Shown: positions 12,485 through 25,265 of the stretch, one piece after another
Numbering within the stretch: position 1 is the stretch's first letter
How the letters are laid out: every line of letters starts with the position of its first letter
Source of the DNA: Saccoglossus kowalevskii
Taxonomy: Eukaryota; Hemichordata; Enteropneusta; Harrimaniidae
Reading direction: 5' to 3'
NCBI RefSeq assembly: GCF_000003605.2
Contig: NW_003149279.1
Coordinates: 130,880-194,879, forward strand
DNA length: 64,000 nucleotides
Program-made: the position numbers and the translations under genes
Notes under the pieces: generated by a model
Seen by the model: only the letters and a program-made list of their open reading frames with translations
Databases searched by the model: none
Told to the model about the DNA's origin: nothing

Positions 12485-14860
12485 TAAAAAATCAGTTTAT
12501 TACACTTTGTTCTTGTCATTTTAAAATTTAAGTATATCTGATGAAAAGAACATATTCATTCATTCATTTGCTATTTTATTAATTAAGGAGAAACCAAACT
12601 TTGAATAAATCATCAAAACCATCGCTCCGTACGTGGAGGACAATCTTTCATGTCACCAATGACATTCCTTTATCAATGACAGACCATCAGTTTCGATAAT
12701 TTCACCAAGAAATGATTCAAAACTGCACAAAGAACTAATCCCGGATTAAATATGTCTTTGTAAGTATATACACATAGTTACTTAATTACAATAATAGTTT
12801 CTATAGCTAACTAAACGCCTTCAGCGGACTCTTAACATTTAGCAGCAAGTAGTATGTGAACTATATAAGTTGTTGCTAGTGGCGGATTGATTAGTTGTGA
12901 ACCAAAATAATGTTATATTAGTTTTACAGTCACGTAATACGATCACTAACACAAGAATGAACTCGGTACTGACTATCCATCTGTATTATTCTGACATAGC
13001 GACACATATGCAATACGACAGTTGCGTGGCTCATCCATTTCAATGTGTAATACTGTAATGCATTTTCAATTGTTACTTATGTAAACGTTGATTCGATTTG
13101 ACTTCAGCAATCTATTCGTAGGACCCCGTGAATGAGAGGTTATTCCTACGTATGGTTGACATTTGTATTTTATTCACATTGACAATGGGATGTAAAATAC
13201 AGTGTTACTTAGAACACAAAAGAATAATTAATGTGTACGTTCATAACCTTATTGACCCCAATACGACACTTACTCGGGCATCGTAACGATATACGTTAAA
13301 GTTAGATCTAATGCATTGTAAAACAATTTGGTTTATATCAACAAATAAGAACGTACGTTATAGTACGAATGATTGATTCCCCGTACACGACATCGCTGAC
13401 ACCAGATTCGATATAAATTCAAAAGATTCATATTTTAATCACTAGTAATCCATCAAATGTTCGTGAAGTGAACTTTTGTACCCAACCTCAATAAACGAAA
13501 CACGCTGCTACTATTATCCCAATTAAATATTGCACCTTCCCCCCAAAAAACGCATGTTTGCACATACACCAGATAACCTATACCAACGACTGACAAAATA
13601 CTTAGCATTGCTAAATTCACTACAAAAAAAATAACATAGAATCAAGTTACGCCAAGAAATAACTGTCCAAAACACATTTTATAATTTCACCAAGACACTA
13701 ATTAATGGCGTTGTTCCATTTATAGATACCCTTCAATATGAGCAAAATTCCATGTTGAAACAATTAAATTTTATTCTCTCAATAGTGCATTTGTTTATAA
13801 TTTCAAATGAGTGGTTCTATTTGAAACTGTGGCTTTGCGGGTTTGCATTTTACGAGAGTTATTTGGTCTAACTGCATGCATACACTATCTAGATAACAGG
13901 TCGCTAGAAAATAATCTCAATTTAAAAGATTCGCTTTTCATTAAATGTACATATAAATAACAAGACATTTATTGTACGATACAGCCTGGTAATTGTGATG
14001 CATGACAAGTCGGGCATACACACTATTTTATTGAATATTACTTAAAGTAACTATTTTAGGAAGTGTCACTTAACGTGCAGTCGCGTTTTAAAAGGCTGCT
14101 CTAGACTGATTTAGTTAGCTAGTGAGTAAGTACTAAGAAGTTGACTGTACGACATTCATGTGTATCAATTGGACTTTAGGATAAATTTTGTAAACTGGTG
14201 TGACATGCTGTAAAGCATGGATCTGTCGGAAATGGCGACGTGTAACACGGTTAGTTCAAAATTGTCCTAGTCACCGTGCGTGTAGAGTGTGTTTAGGTTG
14301 TTTGCCAAACGCAAAAAAAACGGCGCTGCATTTTTTACCAGTTTTCGACAAATTGTTATGCCGACGTTGCAGGCTATTTGTGGCATACTTCGTCAGCAAA
14401 GTGACAAATATTTATTACGACCATGTTTTAACAAAGTAATGAAACTCTGTCAACTCTGAAAGAAAATCTCTGAAACTCTACTCGACTTATCATTCAAGAG
14501 TTGAACTATTGCACAATTTTTGTAACAAACTCATCTTTTGTTTAGCTAGCAATGCCTCAATTGCATGGTTTTAGTGATCGGTGAGATTTGTTATCTTGAA
14601 AACAGCGTGATCTGTTCTGCTTTGGTCGCCATTTAAAAAAAACGCTCTACTGTATTTTGATACAAGATAGCTGATTGGCTGTTTATATTTGTTGCATCTC
14701 CCCTCCTTGTCGATAAGAGCGCCCGTTAATTACACACTGTAGTGGTTCAATCTGTCATAGGTTGCTTTGGAGGGGTGACCTGAAACAAATGTTCCTTGGC
14801 TGGCGAAGATGATAATCTGTATTAAGCGACTGACGACAATCAACAAAACAATGCCCCAGC
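12485..14860. other. No gene seen
   Basis: AT-rich sequence with no supported exon. A TTT|GTAAGTATA donor-like site near 12762 has no open frame leading into it. A 79-codon frame at 14200-14439 lacks splice context or recognisable residues. A GC-richer patch lies around 14090-14340. Confidence 0.55.
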
Positions 14861-14972
14861 ATGAGCGGATTTAGAGGGGGTCGAGGGGGCCGTGCCCCCT
14901 ATATTTAACAACCAACAGGGCTTCGCACCAACGTATCGCCTCCCCCATTCCAGAATCCTAGATCCGCCCTTG
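14861..14972. mobile_element. MITE-like element with GCGGATCTAG-type ends (hAT-like)
   Basis: The left end reads GCGGATTTAGAGGGGG and the right end reads CCTAGATCCGCCCTTG, an imperfect inverted repeat of the GGCGGATCTAG type common on short non-autonomous DNA transposons with hAT-like ends. The inside is unusually G/C-rich for this window (GAGGGGGCCGTGCCCCC) and forms its own hairpin. A clean 8-bp target duplication could not be established, so the superfamily assignment is inference. Confidence 0.6.
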
Positions 14973-16545
14973 ACCAGTCTGAGAATAAAGCAAAATAATT
15001 GACAAGTACACTGAACAACACAGTTAAATCAGTGAGAACAAATATATGAACACCGTGGTATACATGAAGTGAGGTCAATTGTTTCGAAAAACAGAGTGAG
15101 CACACCGGCTTCACATGTGGCACGAGTCTTGATCAAATGGTTTCTTCAATAAGTCAAAGGTCAACATCGGAAAGTGACATTGACGCCATCTGAGATCATC
15201 TGTATTATTGTATTTATAGGCGAGCCAAGTGATAGGCAACGCGAGTAGCCAAATAGAATCACATTAATTGTTATTCTGCTGTGCGACACGCCGTGGAGTA
15301 ACTGGCCATAATTCCGCACTGCAAAACCTAAAGCAGCTGGCCCGATATGTTATGTGTTGTTAATTGATAGGTTGGGTTATTTTAAGCAGTGAAATTTTGT
15401 AAGAAACACCATACTAAGAATAGAAATACACTACATTATTTCACGCAATATGAATGAGGTGAACTACTAGTTTCCATAATTAACCTTGTAGTAATACACT
15501 TACAGTTCAGTGTGTTATCAATCAATCAATGTATAATCAATTCTTAATTTAAAAATTCGTATATGTATATAGTTCATTACTAGATACGCCGGATAAATGG
15601 TGTGATTACACCGATGATTTGAAAAAAACTGGACAAATACAAGTTATTACAATTTGTCTTAATTGCCAATTTCGGAATGATAAATCTATAGGAAAGAAAA
15701 TTGGCTTGGCTCAGGACATGCACAACGCTAATGGGTTGTCGACCTAGATTTCATCTGGTGATCTCCTGAACTTTCATTACATTTTCACGCACATTGCCTC
15801 TAGTGCTGTAAAGTAATACGAAAACCCAGCAGGTATTACGCCGCGTGCAGCTTTTGCTGATTCTGATAGCTACTTGAATGTTATTTTCATTTCTTTCTCT
15901 ACTTGAAAATTGTCTCAGCGTGCTATCATAACAGGGCAGGTTGCTCTAACCATGGCATTCCTAACTGTATATGTGCGCAGAAAAACATCATGGATGTTGT
16001 TTGTGACGTTAGGGTTCCGGATTGTGCATATTTATCTAGTCACTGTATACCCGTGCCCGTACATTATTTTGAGCAACATTTGTTTGGACGTTTACTGAGT
16101 GGTGCACGTCCGCTGATCTGTTCTGTCATGGTCATACGTTAGAGTACCATGTGGCCAGTTTATTTGTTCGTAATGTACGTGTTAATTACAATACTAACAA
16201 AGTTTGATCTGCAAATCTGAGACAAGTATATATACTAATTCACCAAAAAGAAATACCGAGCAGCCAATAGAAGCCTCCTGTGAAGTTCTTCTGTTTGTGT
16301 CAATGTGCAAGTGTATGTGTGTAACAACTAATAAGTCAGTTAGTATAAGGTCTCATTTTAGGTTACTGAATCGAGTCTCGCATTTTGGAGCGGGGTGTGA
16401 CATAGCATTGATGTGTAATAATATTGTAATTCAGATGCACATAATTCTCGTTTATGGTTAGAATGGTTAAATATACTAAAATAATTAACTACTAAAATTA
16501 AAACAATACCAATACGACGTTCGACATCTGGTGATTTTTTTAAAG
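14973..16545. other. No gene seen
   Basis: Ordinary AT-rich sequence. Overlapping open frames at 15903-16142 lack splice signals and protein-like composition. Confidence 0.5.
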
Positions 16546-16602
16546 ATGTTCTTAGTATTAGTAATATGATGCAGACTCGAATACATAATAGCCATGACGC
16601 AG
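16546..16602 (+). other. Candidate 57-nt exon with strong donor
   Basis: The donor is a full consensus match (ACGCAG|GTAAGAAC). The acceptor GATTTTTTTAAAG is acceptable. One frame is open from end to end and contains SNMMQTRIHNSHDA. The exon is symmetric (enters and leaves in phase 1). It is short and of unknown family, so the evidence is mostly the donor. Confidence 0.18.
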
Positions 16603-17900
16603 GTAAGAACAGTCTAAACCATATCACGACACACGGATCAGAGGAAATGTATTTAAGGGTTGTACCTCATGCTAAAGCTTTTATTCTCTCATAAAAGTGT
16701 TTTTTCTACTTGAAACACGTATACTGTGATATTTAAAATAGTTTATGACATTAGATGTAGATGTGCTTTCTGCACTCAGCTTGCGTATAATATGATTACC
16801 AAAACTCAATGTGTCCAATTATAGTTTCAGCTTAAACTATTCACACTGTTTTCCAATTTTCCGTTATTTGCATTAGTTAAAATTATTTCATTATTGACCA
16901 TGTATTATCGGTATTTATTAAATTATCAGTAATAATCATATGAATTGAACGCGCTCAAATTTATTAAACTCGAGTTTTATTTTATTTCGCTTCTACTACA
17001 TTAGATATCATGGATTACTTATATATCTTATATCTTTCTAATATGTTTATCAACGGAAATGGCACGATCATGCTATCGACGAATGTATATAATGGCAGTG
17101 TAGCAACACGACTAATCTCCTTATAAATTATTGTAAACCAAAATAACGCCTCATTGAACATTTTTAATGAATAAAATTACAAATGAGTCATGCACTGTTG
17201 AGCATCTTAAGCGAATGTTGGTGCTTATTTAGCCAGTTTAATGAACAATATTCGGTACATCGCCGGCGATGATTTCATGGTATCTGATAAGTACATGACA
17301 CTTATTCCGCTATTTCTATTTTGTCCATCTAGACTGAACATGAAATTTGTAACGCAGTGCATGTACTTTTAAAAAAATACCAACAAATACTGCTGTTGTT
17401 GGTTACCGGTATTCTGTCGACGGCCTATGTGCCAATTTTCCCTTCACTTTTCACATTGTTAAAATAGCGTAAACTGAATATATAAATAAAATGAAGAGCT
17501 TCGAAGACATACAAGTGCCTGTAATAGATAGCATTGTAATTAGAGATACAGAGACCCGTTTTTCCGGCAGGTGCATTTCAGTGTGTAACTGTAGTCAATC
17601 AATGAATAATAATGAATTTAATTTTTGTTTCTTTGTCCAGCAATCAATTGTCAGGATTATATGGTCTTGTTATACTGCAATTACGTCATCGTTCTTTGAA
17701 TGGGGGTTAGTATCAAATCAATGTTAGACATCGACGACGGCACTGATCTGATTAAAGTAGGGTGGTTTTTAAAGTAGGTTTTGGATTTATGAAAAGCAGA
17801 TATGTTTTATATTCTTGTTCTAATGGTTGCTTTTATTTTACATTCATAATATTTTGTAGCAACCGACATCGCTAAAACAAAACGCCAGGAACATATATTT
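16603..17900. other. No gene seen
   Basis: AT-rich sequence. A 78-codon frame at 17491-17727 has no supporting splice or promoter features. No repeat was recognised. Confidence 0.5.
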
Positions 17901-18040
17901 GGTTAACCCTATACTGTCAACATTTCTCGGGCCTAATAAAGAGTCACTTATTTTCATACGCCGTAGGCGTTATAACGAAATGCATAAGGCATTTTTCAAG
18001 CGAGGGCTGTAACAGTTTAGGTTGACAGTCTAGGTTAACC
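17901..18040. mobile_element. 140-bp MITE with 20-bp terminal inverted repeats
   Basis: The left end GGTTAACCcTATACTGTCAAC and the inverted right end GGTTAACC-TAGACTGTCAAC agree at nearly every base. The outer GGTTAACC is itself palindromic. The interior holds a second small palindrome (ACGCC-GTA-GGCGT). Length, strong terminal inverted repeats and lack of coding potential are typical of a MITE. No target-site duplication is obvious. Confidence 0.75.
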
Positions 18041-18479
18041 CATGAAAAAAAAATTATAATCATCGACGAAGACGTTAAATGAGCGACAGATGATGTGTTT
18101 GGGAATTGAGTGTCTTAAATAAAAAACAATCAATCATTTAGGTAAACTTACCGAATCAATGTGCGTCTACACGTGATTTCCATATTTATAACAGTATTTA
18201 TAACTAATGATATATTATGTTCATTCTTCGACATCACACATTTATTCTAATACGGTTTAATCTGATGCAGACTGCTGGTAACTTGCTAATAGGGGTACTC
18301 GCCCTCTATACATATGTGCACACTAATACATACGAGGACTCTGACAATATATTATTGCTTTAGTGGGTAACATAAACTAAGATATCGTAGATGAAGTCAA
18401 ACAAGTATTCATACAAAGAACTAAATAGTGAAAACAACATTAGTGTAAATTTATGTGGATCATGTGATAGTCGATTGAT

Positions 18480-18884
18480 TTGAATTCTTGCCGTTCAAAT
18501 TTGTTTACGGATCTTGATCATCGGGTGGTTATATGTCACACTACATCACTGTCAAGACGCAGGAATGTACGTGCCACGAAAAACGAAGCAGAATACCAAA
18601 TTAAAATGCGCATGAAGAGTCACAACATATACTCTGTAGATGCGCAGCAGTATCACGTTCGTACATGATGTCTTCACAGTATGATATATTCAGCAAAACG
18701 TTGGCCCTATATCAAACGTAATTTATACGCACTTATACATTTCACAAGGCGTAGTTGGGGAAGATTTAATCGGGTATGGCGAGTAACCGTGTTTCTATAT
18801 ATATACTATCTTGATAGGGTGCCGAGAAAAAATATCCCCGGGCACGGTCTCAGTGCGGTTTCCAACGTTCACACTGAAAGATGA
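18480..18884 (+). other. Coding-like patch, two consecutive open frames
   Basis: Two plus-strand frames follow each other. 18480-18665 is open for 62 codons with a polar, basic composition (for example KNEAEYQIKMRMKSHNIYS). 18681-18884 ends in VPRKNIPGHGLSAVSNVHTER before TGA. The first opens right after an in-frame stop without its own ATG until late. Composition is more protein-like and CpG-richer than the flanks, but no splice sites, domain or homolog is recognised. It may be a decayed transposon segment or an isolated exon. Confidence 0.2.
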
Positions 18885-19094
18885 TGTAGAATGTGTCAAT
18901 GTGCCTTTGGGATTTATGTCTTAATACAAATCCCATGTATTATCTAAAGCAGAACCTGAATATCAAATATTTCACTACAAAAGGAACGCATAAATTTCAG
19001 TCAGTATGTTATAATAAATTTTGTATTTCAACAAATTTTGAAAGTGCGATATCGCCTCCCCCTCCCACCGCGTTTATACGATTATAATAATTTG

Positions 19095-19246
19095 AGGCTA
19101 TATAGTAGCGTTCGCGTAAGTGCTTTCGGCACGTGACATACGTCGGGACCGGGTCGGCACCAAAAGAGAATGGAAATCGAAACTCAGCACTTGCCGAGAT
19201 TGGCTGTTTGAACGCTGGGCACGAGCTGAAATCACGTCCTCGTTGG
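19095..19246. promoter_or_regulatory. CpG-rich patch, possible regulatory block
   Basis: About 150 bp with many CpG sites and a CACGTG E-box (GGCACGTGACATACGTCGGG). It stands out against the AT-rich surroundings. One plus-strand frame is open for about 42 codons, and a donor-like GC|GTAAGTGC lies at its left edge. A transcription start or enhancer is possible but not shown. Confidence 0.2.
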
Positions 19247-19255
19247 TGAACCTAA

Positions 19256-19336
<81 letters not shown>
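19256..19336. repeat. Palindromic (AAT)n/(ATT)n microsatellite with flanking direct repeats
   Basis: A run of AAT units meets a run of ATT units, making a near-perfect self-complementary array of about 80 bp. It is bounded by the identical 9-mer TGAACCTAA at 19247-19255 and 19337-19345. The array can fold into one long hairpin. Confidence 0.93.
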
Positions 19337-19337
<1 letters not shown>

Positions 19338-19345
19338 GAACCTAA

Positions 19346-20389
19346 GAGAATGTATATATTGATTGCTGATGTTTTTTTATGGCAGCAAAACTGTGCTGTG
19401 TCAATGACACTACGGTGTCACACCAACAAGTATGTTGTGCACATTTCAGCACGAATCACCGTAGTAGTTTGAATACCAGCTCCCGCCATGAACAACATGA
19501 ATGCAGAACATTGTCGACGACGCAAGTGTATGCTAAGATCGGTTTCTTCTTGCAATGCTACATGAACAAGTTTTCCTATGAATTCCTTTTTGCCGTTCTT
19601 TTTGCACGATGACTAATACCAGATATGTCACAGCATCAAATAATGTCGACATGGGCCCTGTGGGTTCTAAGTAGGCCCGATTAACATGAACGGAACTGTT
19701 GTAATCCCTTTGAAAACATGAAGAATTAAAAATGTTCTACACGTACCGAGATCTAGTAACGAGGACGTAGATAACGGCATTATAAAAGCTGATTTACCGG
19801 AAACTGTTGTCAACGAGTAAACACGTGACTCCATCACAATTACGATTTAGTAGCCATTTCATGGCCAATTTACAGCTTAATCACGCCACTAGACACATAT
19901 GCGAAATCAATTGTGTGCACGGATGCGCATGTCTGCTAAGATATTCTTGAGATAACATTGAACTCTATACCATGTATGTACTAATAAGACAAGTACGACT
20001 ACATTTTGTAGTACATTGCACTTGGTTACCCTTGTTTAGAATTTCCTAAAAGCTTATGTGATGTCGGTACGTTAATTAAGATGATGCTTTCGGCACAGTA
20101 TTTGTGATCAAATGTGAATCTGAAGTTAATGACGTATTCCCATCATTGAAACGCAAATCGTACAGTAAACCGATTACATCAATAATCAATTAAATAATTA
20201 TCATTCATTTATAAAAATGTTTATGATACATATATTGCCAAGATCTAAATAATGTAGAAAAAACGAATTTACATAGTATGTAAATTATTGCTACATGCTC
20301 TGTATGTCTGTTGACAATGGTGACGTGTGTGGGCATTTGTTTTCTAATAAATATGCTGCATACAGTCGATAATATGCATTGTGTTTAAC
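19346..20389. other. No gene seen
   Basis: Includes a 77-codon frame (19379-19612) without supporting features. No repeat or RNA gene was recognised. Confidence 0.5.
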
Positions 20390-21010
20390 ATAGATGCGGA
20401 CTGTAGACTGTATACAAAAGTGTCATGTATATGAACACTTATGATCGGGTGTTTCACGTTGAAACATTACATTTTCTGAAGTGCTTCAAAGTAAAACAGT
20501 TTAGACGAAATGTGTTTCATTTATTCCTATGAATTTGTGTACATGTCGTATACATAAAACATGTATAGTCGGGTGTTTTATGTTAAAACATTAAATGTGT
20601 GTTTGTTTTCTGAGGTGCTTCAAAATAAAACATGAACTTGTGTATACATAAAGACTTACCAAACATGTATAGCCTCGATTTCCATGTTGTACTTATAGGC
20701 TTGTAAGACCATGTAAGAGTGCCACAATGTTTACTTACGAGTCCCAGACTGTAGTTTAATTTTTTTCAATTAATTTGTTAGTCTTGTTGCATAAAGTTGG
20801 ATGCATTAATCCATAAATGACCTATCAATAAACATTTCAATGCCCTTTTGTGTCCCCTTAAAAAAGTTAATTGTGTGTGTATACAATGTGCTTAATTTTT
20901 AATACTTTAATACTAAAACACTACTGTTTTGATAAAAAAGGGTATTTTATAATATAATACACATTTTTTAAATTTATCAATTAAAAACAGCGTGTTTTAA
21001 TGAAAAATAT
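20390..21010 (-). repeat. Dispersed repeat R1, copy C (inverted)
   Basis: Reverse-complemented, this segment follows R1 copies A and B. Shared landmarks include TTAAGCACATTGTA, ATTAATGCATCCAACTTTAT, GGGACTCGTAAGTAAACATT and CCTATAAGTACAAC. It carries an internal duplication of the stretch around TCGGGTGTTT...GTTGAAACATTA (about 20445-20500 and 20570-20630). No coding capacity is visible. Confidence 0.8.
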
Positions 21011-22759
21011 AAAAGAGCTTCCAAGATTTACAGTGTGTAGATACAAGTTAGTGGTTCCAAGATGTTAACACACACAGTGTACGGTATGGCAAATATTTAT
21101 TATATTATATTTATTAAGTTCAATATTTATTATACAATGAATTGATAGCCAGAGCTGTAAATTCAAACCCGAGTAAATGTTAAACAATGGAACGCATCGA
21201 TAAGTGGATTTTAATCAGTCCTGAAATATCGTAAGAGATGGTGTACCCATTTCAACGCTATAAATTCTAGTAATATATAAACGAACTCTTTATAGAGATA
21301 ACATATTCGTTTTCAGCGTATATTCGCTCAACACTGTGGCACATTAAAAGTGTTTTCTGTTTTGGTCTCATCTATATAATTCTGTCTCAAATGAAATATT
21401 TATTTGGTTACAATGGACAATTCACTTGGAACACGTCGTAGTCGACGAGTCACGAAATAAACGCATCAATCCATCATAATTGTTATGCAATTGTCTGTTA
21501 ATCATATCCATTTACAGCGTAATTACACTATTAGGCAGAAGCATTATGCAAACTCAATTATGTGAACGAATGTAAATGTCAGTGATATCAATGGAATCTA
21601 TACCATCACTGGAGATATCAATGAAATCTCTACCAATTATGCACTGTCTAACAAGTAGTAATGTGTGACTACATCAGGTTACTTTAAATTTGTAACGAAT
21701 ACGGTGATGTGGCTTTTAGTGTGGAAATTGGTTTGATAAATTTGCACATATTTGAAGAATCGTCGTCATAGTAATTGTAATCTGAAATCTGAATCTGAAA
21801 TCAATTACAGACTTTTTCCCACTGAAATAAATTAATACACAACTAATTAATTTATTATTAATATGAAGAAAATATACACATTGGCATGGCTTTTTGTACA
21901 ATACAGACGAAATAAATCTTGTTTGTGTCCCCTAGCATTTTGTTATTGAGTTCATTTCGAGTCAGACGACTGGCATCAGGGCGTAGGCGATCTACATTTG
22001 GAGTCAGTGACCGCTTTGTGATCTGCATAAAGAGAGTTAGTGAGAATCTCTTGATATGGGTGTGTTTTGTTAAGCACCTCTTCATCAGTTTGTATTCGGT
22101 GGAACTATTCATTGGTAGCCTGCGGTTACGGATTTGTGATGATTGAATCATAACCTCTGAGGTATTCACCTTTCTTGCCCACTGAGAGTAACTTCAGCTG
22201 ATTGCTTGCAAGCCGCCTGTCTATCATGTTTGCGTAATACATTTCGCTTTGTTACTGATGTAAATGTAATGGATATGACAGTCGCTTAACAGTCCCTGTC
22301 TACGTTCGTTAGTCTGATGTTTGAAGCATTTGAAAGAACTAAAGCACATAACATTGTAGTTTTATGTTCAACACGAAACATAACAATGGCATCTATGGAT
22401 TTACAAACACACTGGGATGTACATCATATAATTGCTTCAATAGTTCATTTTGAATATTTTGTTCTATAAGGATCAGTTCCTAAAGAATGTGGATTGGTTT
22501 ATATGTTCAAATCGTATTGACATAATACACATTACAGCAAACGTGAGAGTGACAATTGTTAAAATGTATAACTTAAATACATGTTTCACTGAAAATATTA
22601 GTTTAGAATATGTCTTCTAGAAATGAAAGGAACCCAGCTTTATTGATTTTGATATATATATTTATCCGGTAAAACCCCGATGGCAGCCATGTTTGTTTTT
22701 ATTATTAGAGGACGCTTATGCGCGTAATCATTCCATATTTGGAATTCGCATTTCCTTAT
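21011..22759. other. No gene seen; short internal repeat
   Basis: A GATATCAATGgAATCT unit is repeated about 30 bp apart (21584-21640). Overlapping frames on both strands at 21858-22169 have no splice or domain support. Confidence 0.5.
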
Positions 22760-22850
22760 AAGGTAGAATGAAAATACCCCGTAAAATACCGCAAAATTAC
22801 GGCACGCTGTAACTTATGGCGTTACGGTGACAGATGTATAGTAAGTAATA
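22760..22850 (+). repeat. Left arm of an inverted-repeat pair
   Basis: The arm contains GGTAGAATGAAAATACC, CCGTAAAATACCGC and GGCACGCTGTAACTTATGGC. The reverse complement of 24935-25021 matches it along its length. The pair may be the terminal inverted repeats of a 2.3-kb element. Confidence 0.8.
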
Positions 22851-23604
22851 TTATAGAATATTCAATATTAACTAAACCTCATTTTAAAACTATTTCATGC
22901 AAAAGAGTATGTATGAACAGTAAACCTTTAAGAAACGAGTAAATTGATAACTTCAATGGTCGATCTCCACATATCTGAATTTGACTCTCGGTGATTGCGG
23001 AAATTGAGCGACTTGAAATTCGACTAAAATGTATGACATGCTGGAATAATAAATAACTCTGTGTCTGACATCCTGTATTTCTTGTGTGGTGACCAGCTGA
23101 TTTGATATCGATTTCCCAATCACAATAGCGATCCATGGTACCAACCTTATTTCCCTCAACTGCTTCATGCCGCAATGCACGCTGACGCCAATCTAATTAT
23201 ATTGTATATTTCCAACGTTTACACTACTCAAATAATTCATTCCCCTTCCGTTTCTTTAATGGCACCAACATGGGGCCTAGATTATCAAGCTTGGAGGCAT
23301 ACTATTTCGTTCTATTTTTATTGTTTTTTATCATTCTCACCTTCGCCGTTTTTTTTCTCAAACAAGGACTAATGTAAATTAGTATCCCCTCAAGCTTAAG
23401 CAGTCACGTTACTTTTCCCGCAAACAACCTTTGAGAATCTGTCGCATGGAACCACTGGACTAATTGCTTCAAATGGTGGGTTTTTTAGCATGTATGTATA
23501 GGGTTTGCAGAGTTTTCTATGACTCGTAACATTTTGCATTTTGCATGTACGACCAAATATTCTCACGAAAAAAATAAAATAATGTGAATCAGTCACCTGA
23601 ATTT

Positions 23605-23616
23605 GCCGCCATTTTG
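23605..23616. promoter_or_regulatory. YY1-like motif GCCGCCATTTTG
   Basis: The string matches the YY1 consensus (reverse complement CAAAATGGCGGC). YY1 sites often mark transcription starts in animals. No adjoining gene was found, so function is uncertain. Confidence 0.3.
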
Positions 23617-23749
23617 AAAATTCCAACTAAAATGACCAAAATGTGTGTGAAGTGTTTGCTTCTATAGATAGTAACATAATAACTGAATGTAACAGTGGAT
23701 TAAGGGTGGCACTGCAAAACAGATAACAACGTTTTCACTTGAATGCACA

Positions 23750-24930
23750 GAGGACTTTTTTAATTGAAAGCACACTGTTGTAATTAAAAATATGTGTATT
23801 ATATTATAAAACACCTATTTTCTATCAAAAGTAGTAGTGATTTAGAATTTTTAGAATGATGAAGATTAAGCACATTGTAAATAAAACACTGAGTATTTTA
23901 CGGGGATATAAATGTGTTTATTAAAGTGTTTATTGATAGAATATGTATGGACTAATGCATCCAACTTTATACAAGCAGTATTAACAAAATTGAGTGCAAA
24001 GACCGGGACTCGTAAAAATTATGGTATATATGCTAACTAATCAAACACCAAAGGTGACGTAACTCAACGCATAATGCGATGGTCGTGACATTGTCTTCAG
24101 ATAATAGTTTTATGTCAAGCACCAAGTCGTGGAAGAATTAATTGTATGTACGCTTATATGGTCTTACCAACCTATAAGTAAAATTGGAAATCGATACACG
24201 TGATGAATTAATTTACTGGTGGCCTAATGGATCTTGATACTACATATTTGGTGAACGGTGGTTGTAGTTCCAATAACATTCGAGGATTTCCGCATTTTTC
24301 TCGAAAACTGTTCAATTTCAAACACTTCAAAAAGCAAAATCACCAACAAAGTTTCAACCCAAAACACCAGACCATAAATGTGCACAAATTCGTAAGAGTA
24401 ATTAAAACACTTCTCTTTCTAACTGTTTTATTTTAAAGCACCTCCTAAAACAAACACACATGCAATATTTCAACATAAAACATCTTACTATATAAGTGTT
24501 CATTTACATGACACTTTTGTATGCCGTCTACGGTATGCATCTGTAATAGACACAATGCTTATTGCTTATATGAGTGTACATACCAAGTACCTGTCACAAG
24601 TTGCATAACCGATGAAATTAAACATGCACGGTGTTGTCAATGCTCGGGTTATTAAGCTGGATGGCGCAGCGCTGGACAGGCGTTAATTCCCTGTGATCGT
24701 CACAGCCATTATTCTATTAGCCCATATGGTGATTACCACACACCCGTGCAAATTTGCGTATAATTTAAACGAGCTTCTCAAAGACTCTAATAATACTTAA
24801 CCATTCAATTGTTATTTAGAAATTTCATTAATACAATAAATACAATATGAAAACAAATATTGAACAATAGTTTAGTTTGCTACTTCTTTGCAAACATTTT
24901 GGGATACTTTTCGTAAACGATGGTGTTCAC
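23750..24930 (+). repeat. Dispersed repeat R1, copy A
   Basis: Direct match to copy B at 36005-37115. Both run from an AAACAC-rich head through GGTGACGTAAcTCAACGCATAAT, then ATATGGTCTTACCAACcTATAAGTA, to the conserved CGCAGCGCTGGACAGGCG and TTAATTCCCTGTGATC. Middle parts differ by indels. There is no open frame of note, and it lies just inside the right inverted-repeat arm. Confidence 0.85.
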
Positions 24931-24934
24931 GGCA

Positions 24935-25021
24935 AACATTATTATTATACATATGTCATCATAACGCCATAAGTTACAAGCGTGCCGTGCGGTATTTTAC
25001 GGAATATTTTCATCCTACCAT
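24935..25021 (-). repeat. Right arm of the inverted-repeat pair
   Basis: Reverse complement of 22760-22850 with few differences (ATAACGCCATAAGTTACAAG and GGTATTTTACGGAATATTTT). With the left arm it encloses about 2.1 kb that includes R1 copy A. Confidence 0.8.
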
Positions 25022-25265
25022 ATTTTGAAATGGAGACGCAACAACAACTTGGACCAAATAATGTTTTTTAGATTTTCTGAACAGAGAAGGAAACCGGAAG
25101 TTATCCTAAATAAACCTGAAGGAATGATGATATTGTTATTCCGTAACGAAACGCTTGGAACGTGTAATTGATATAGGCAGCGTCGACAGTTGTGTACTAC
25201 ATTGCTATTTATTTAATTGTTTGTTGGTTATTTGATAACTGATTAAAAAGTGCTTGCATTTACAG

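Noticed and set aside
12740-12775. Strong donor-like TTT|GTAAGTATA
   Set aside because: All frames leading into it from plausible acceptors contain stops.
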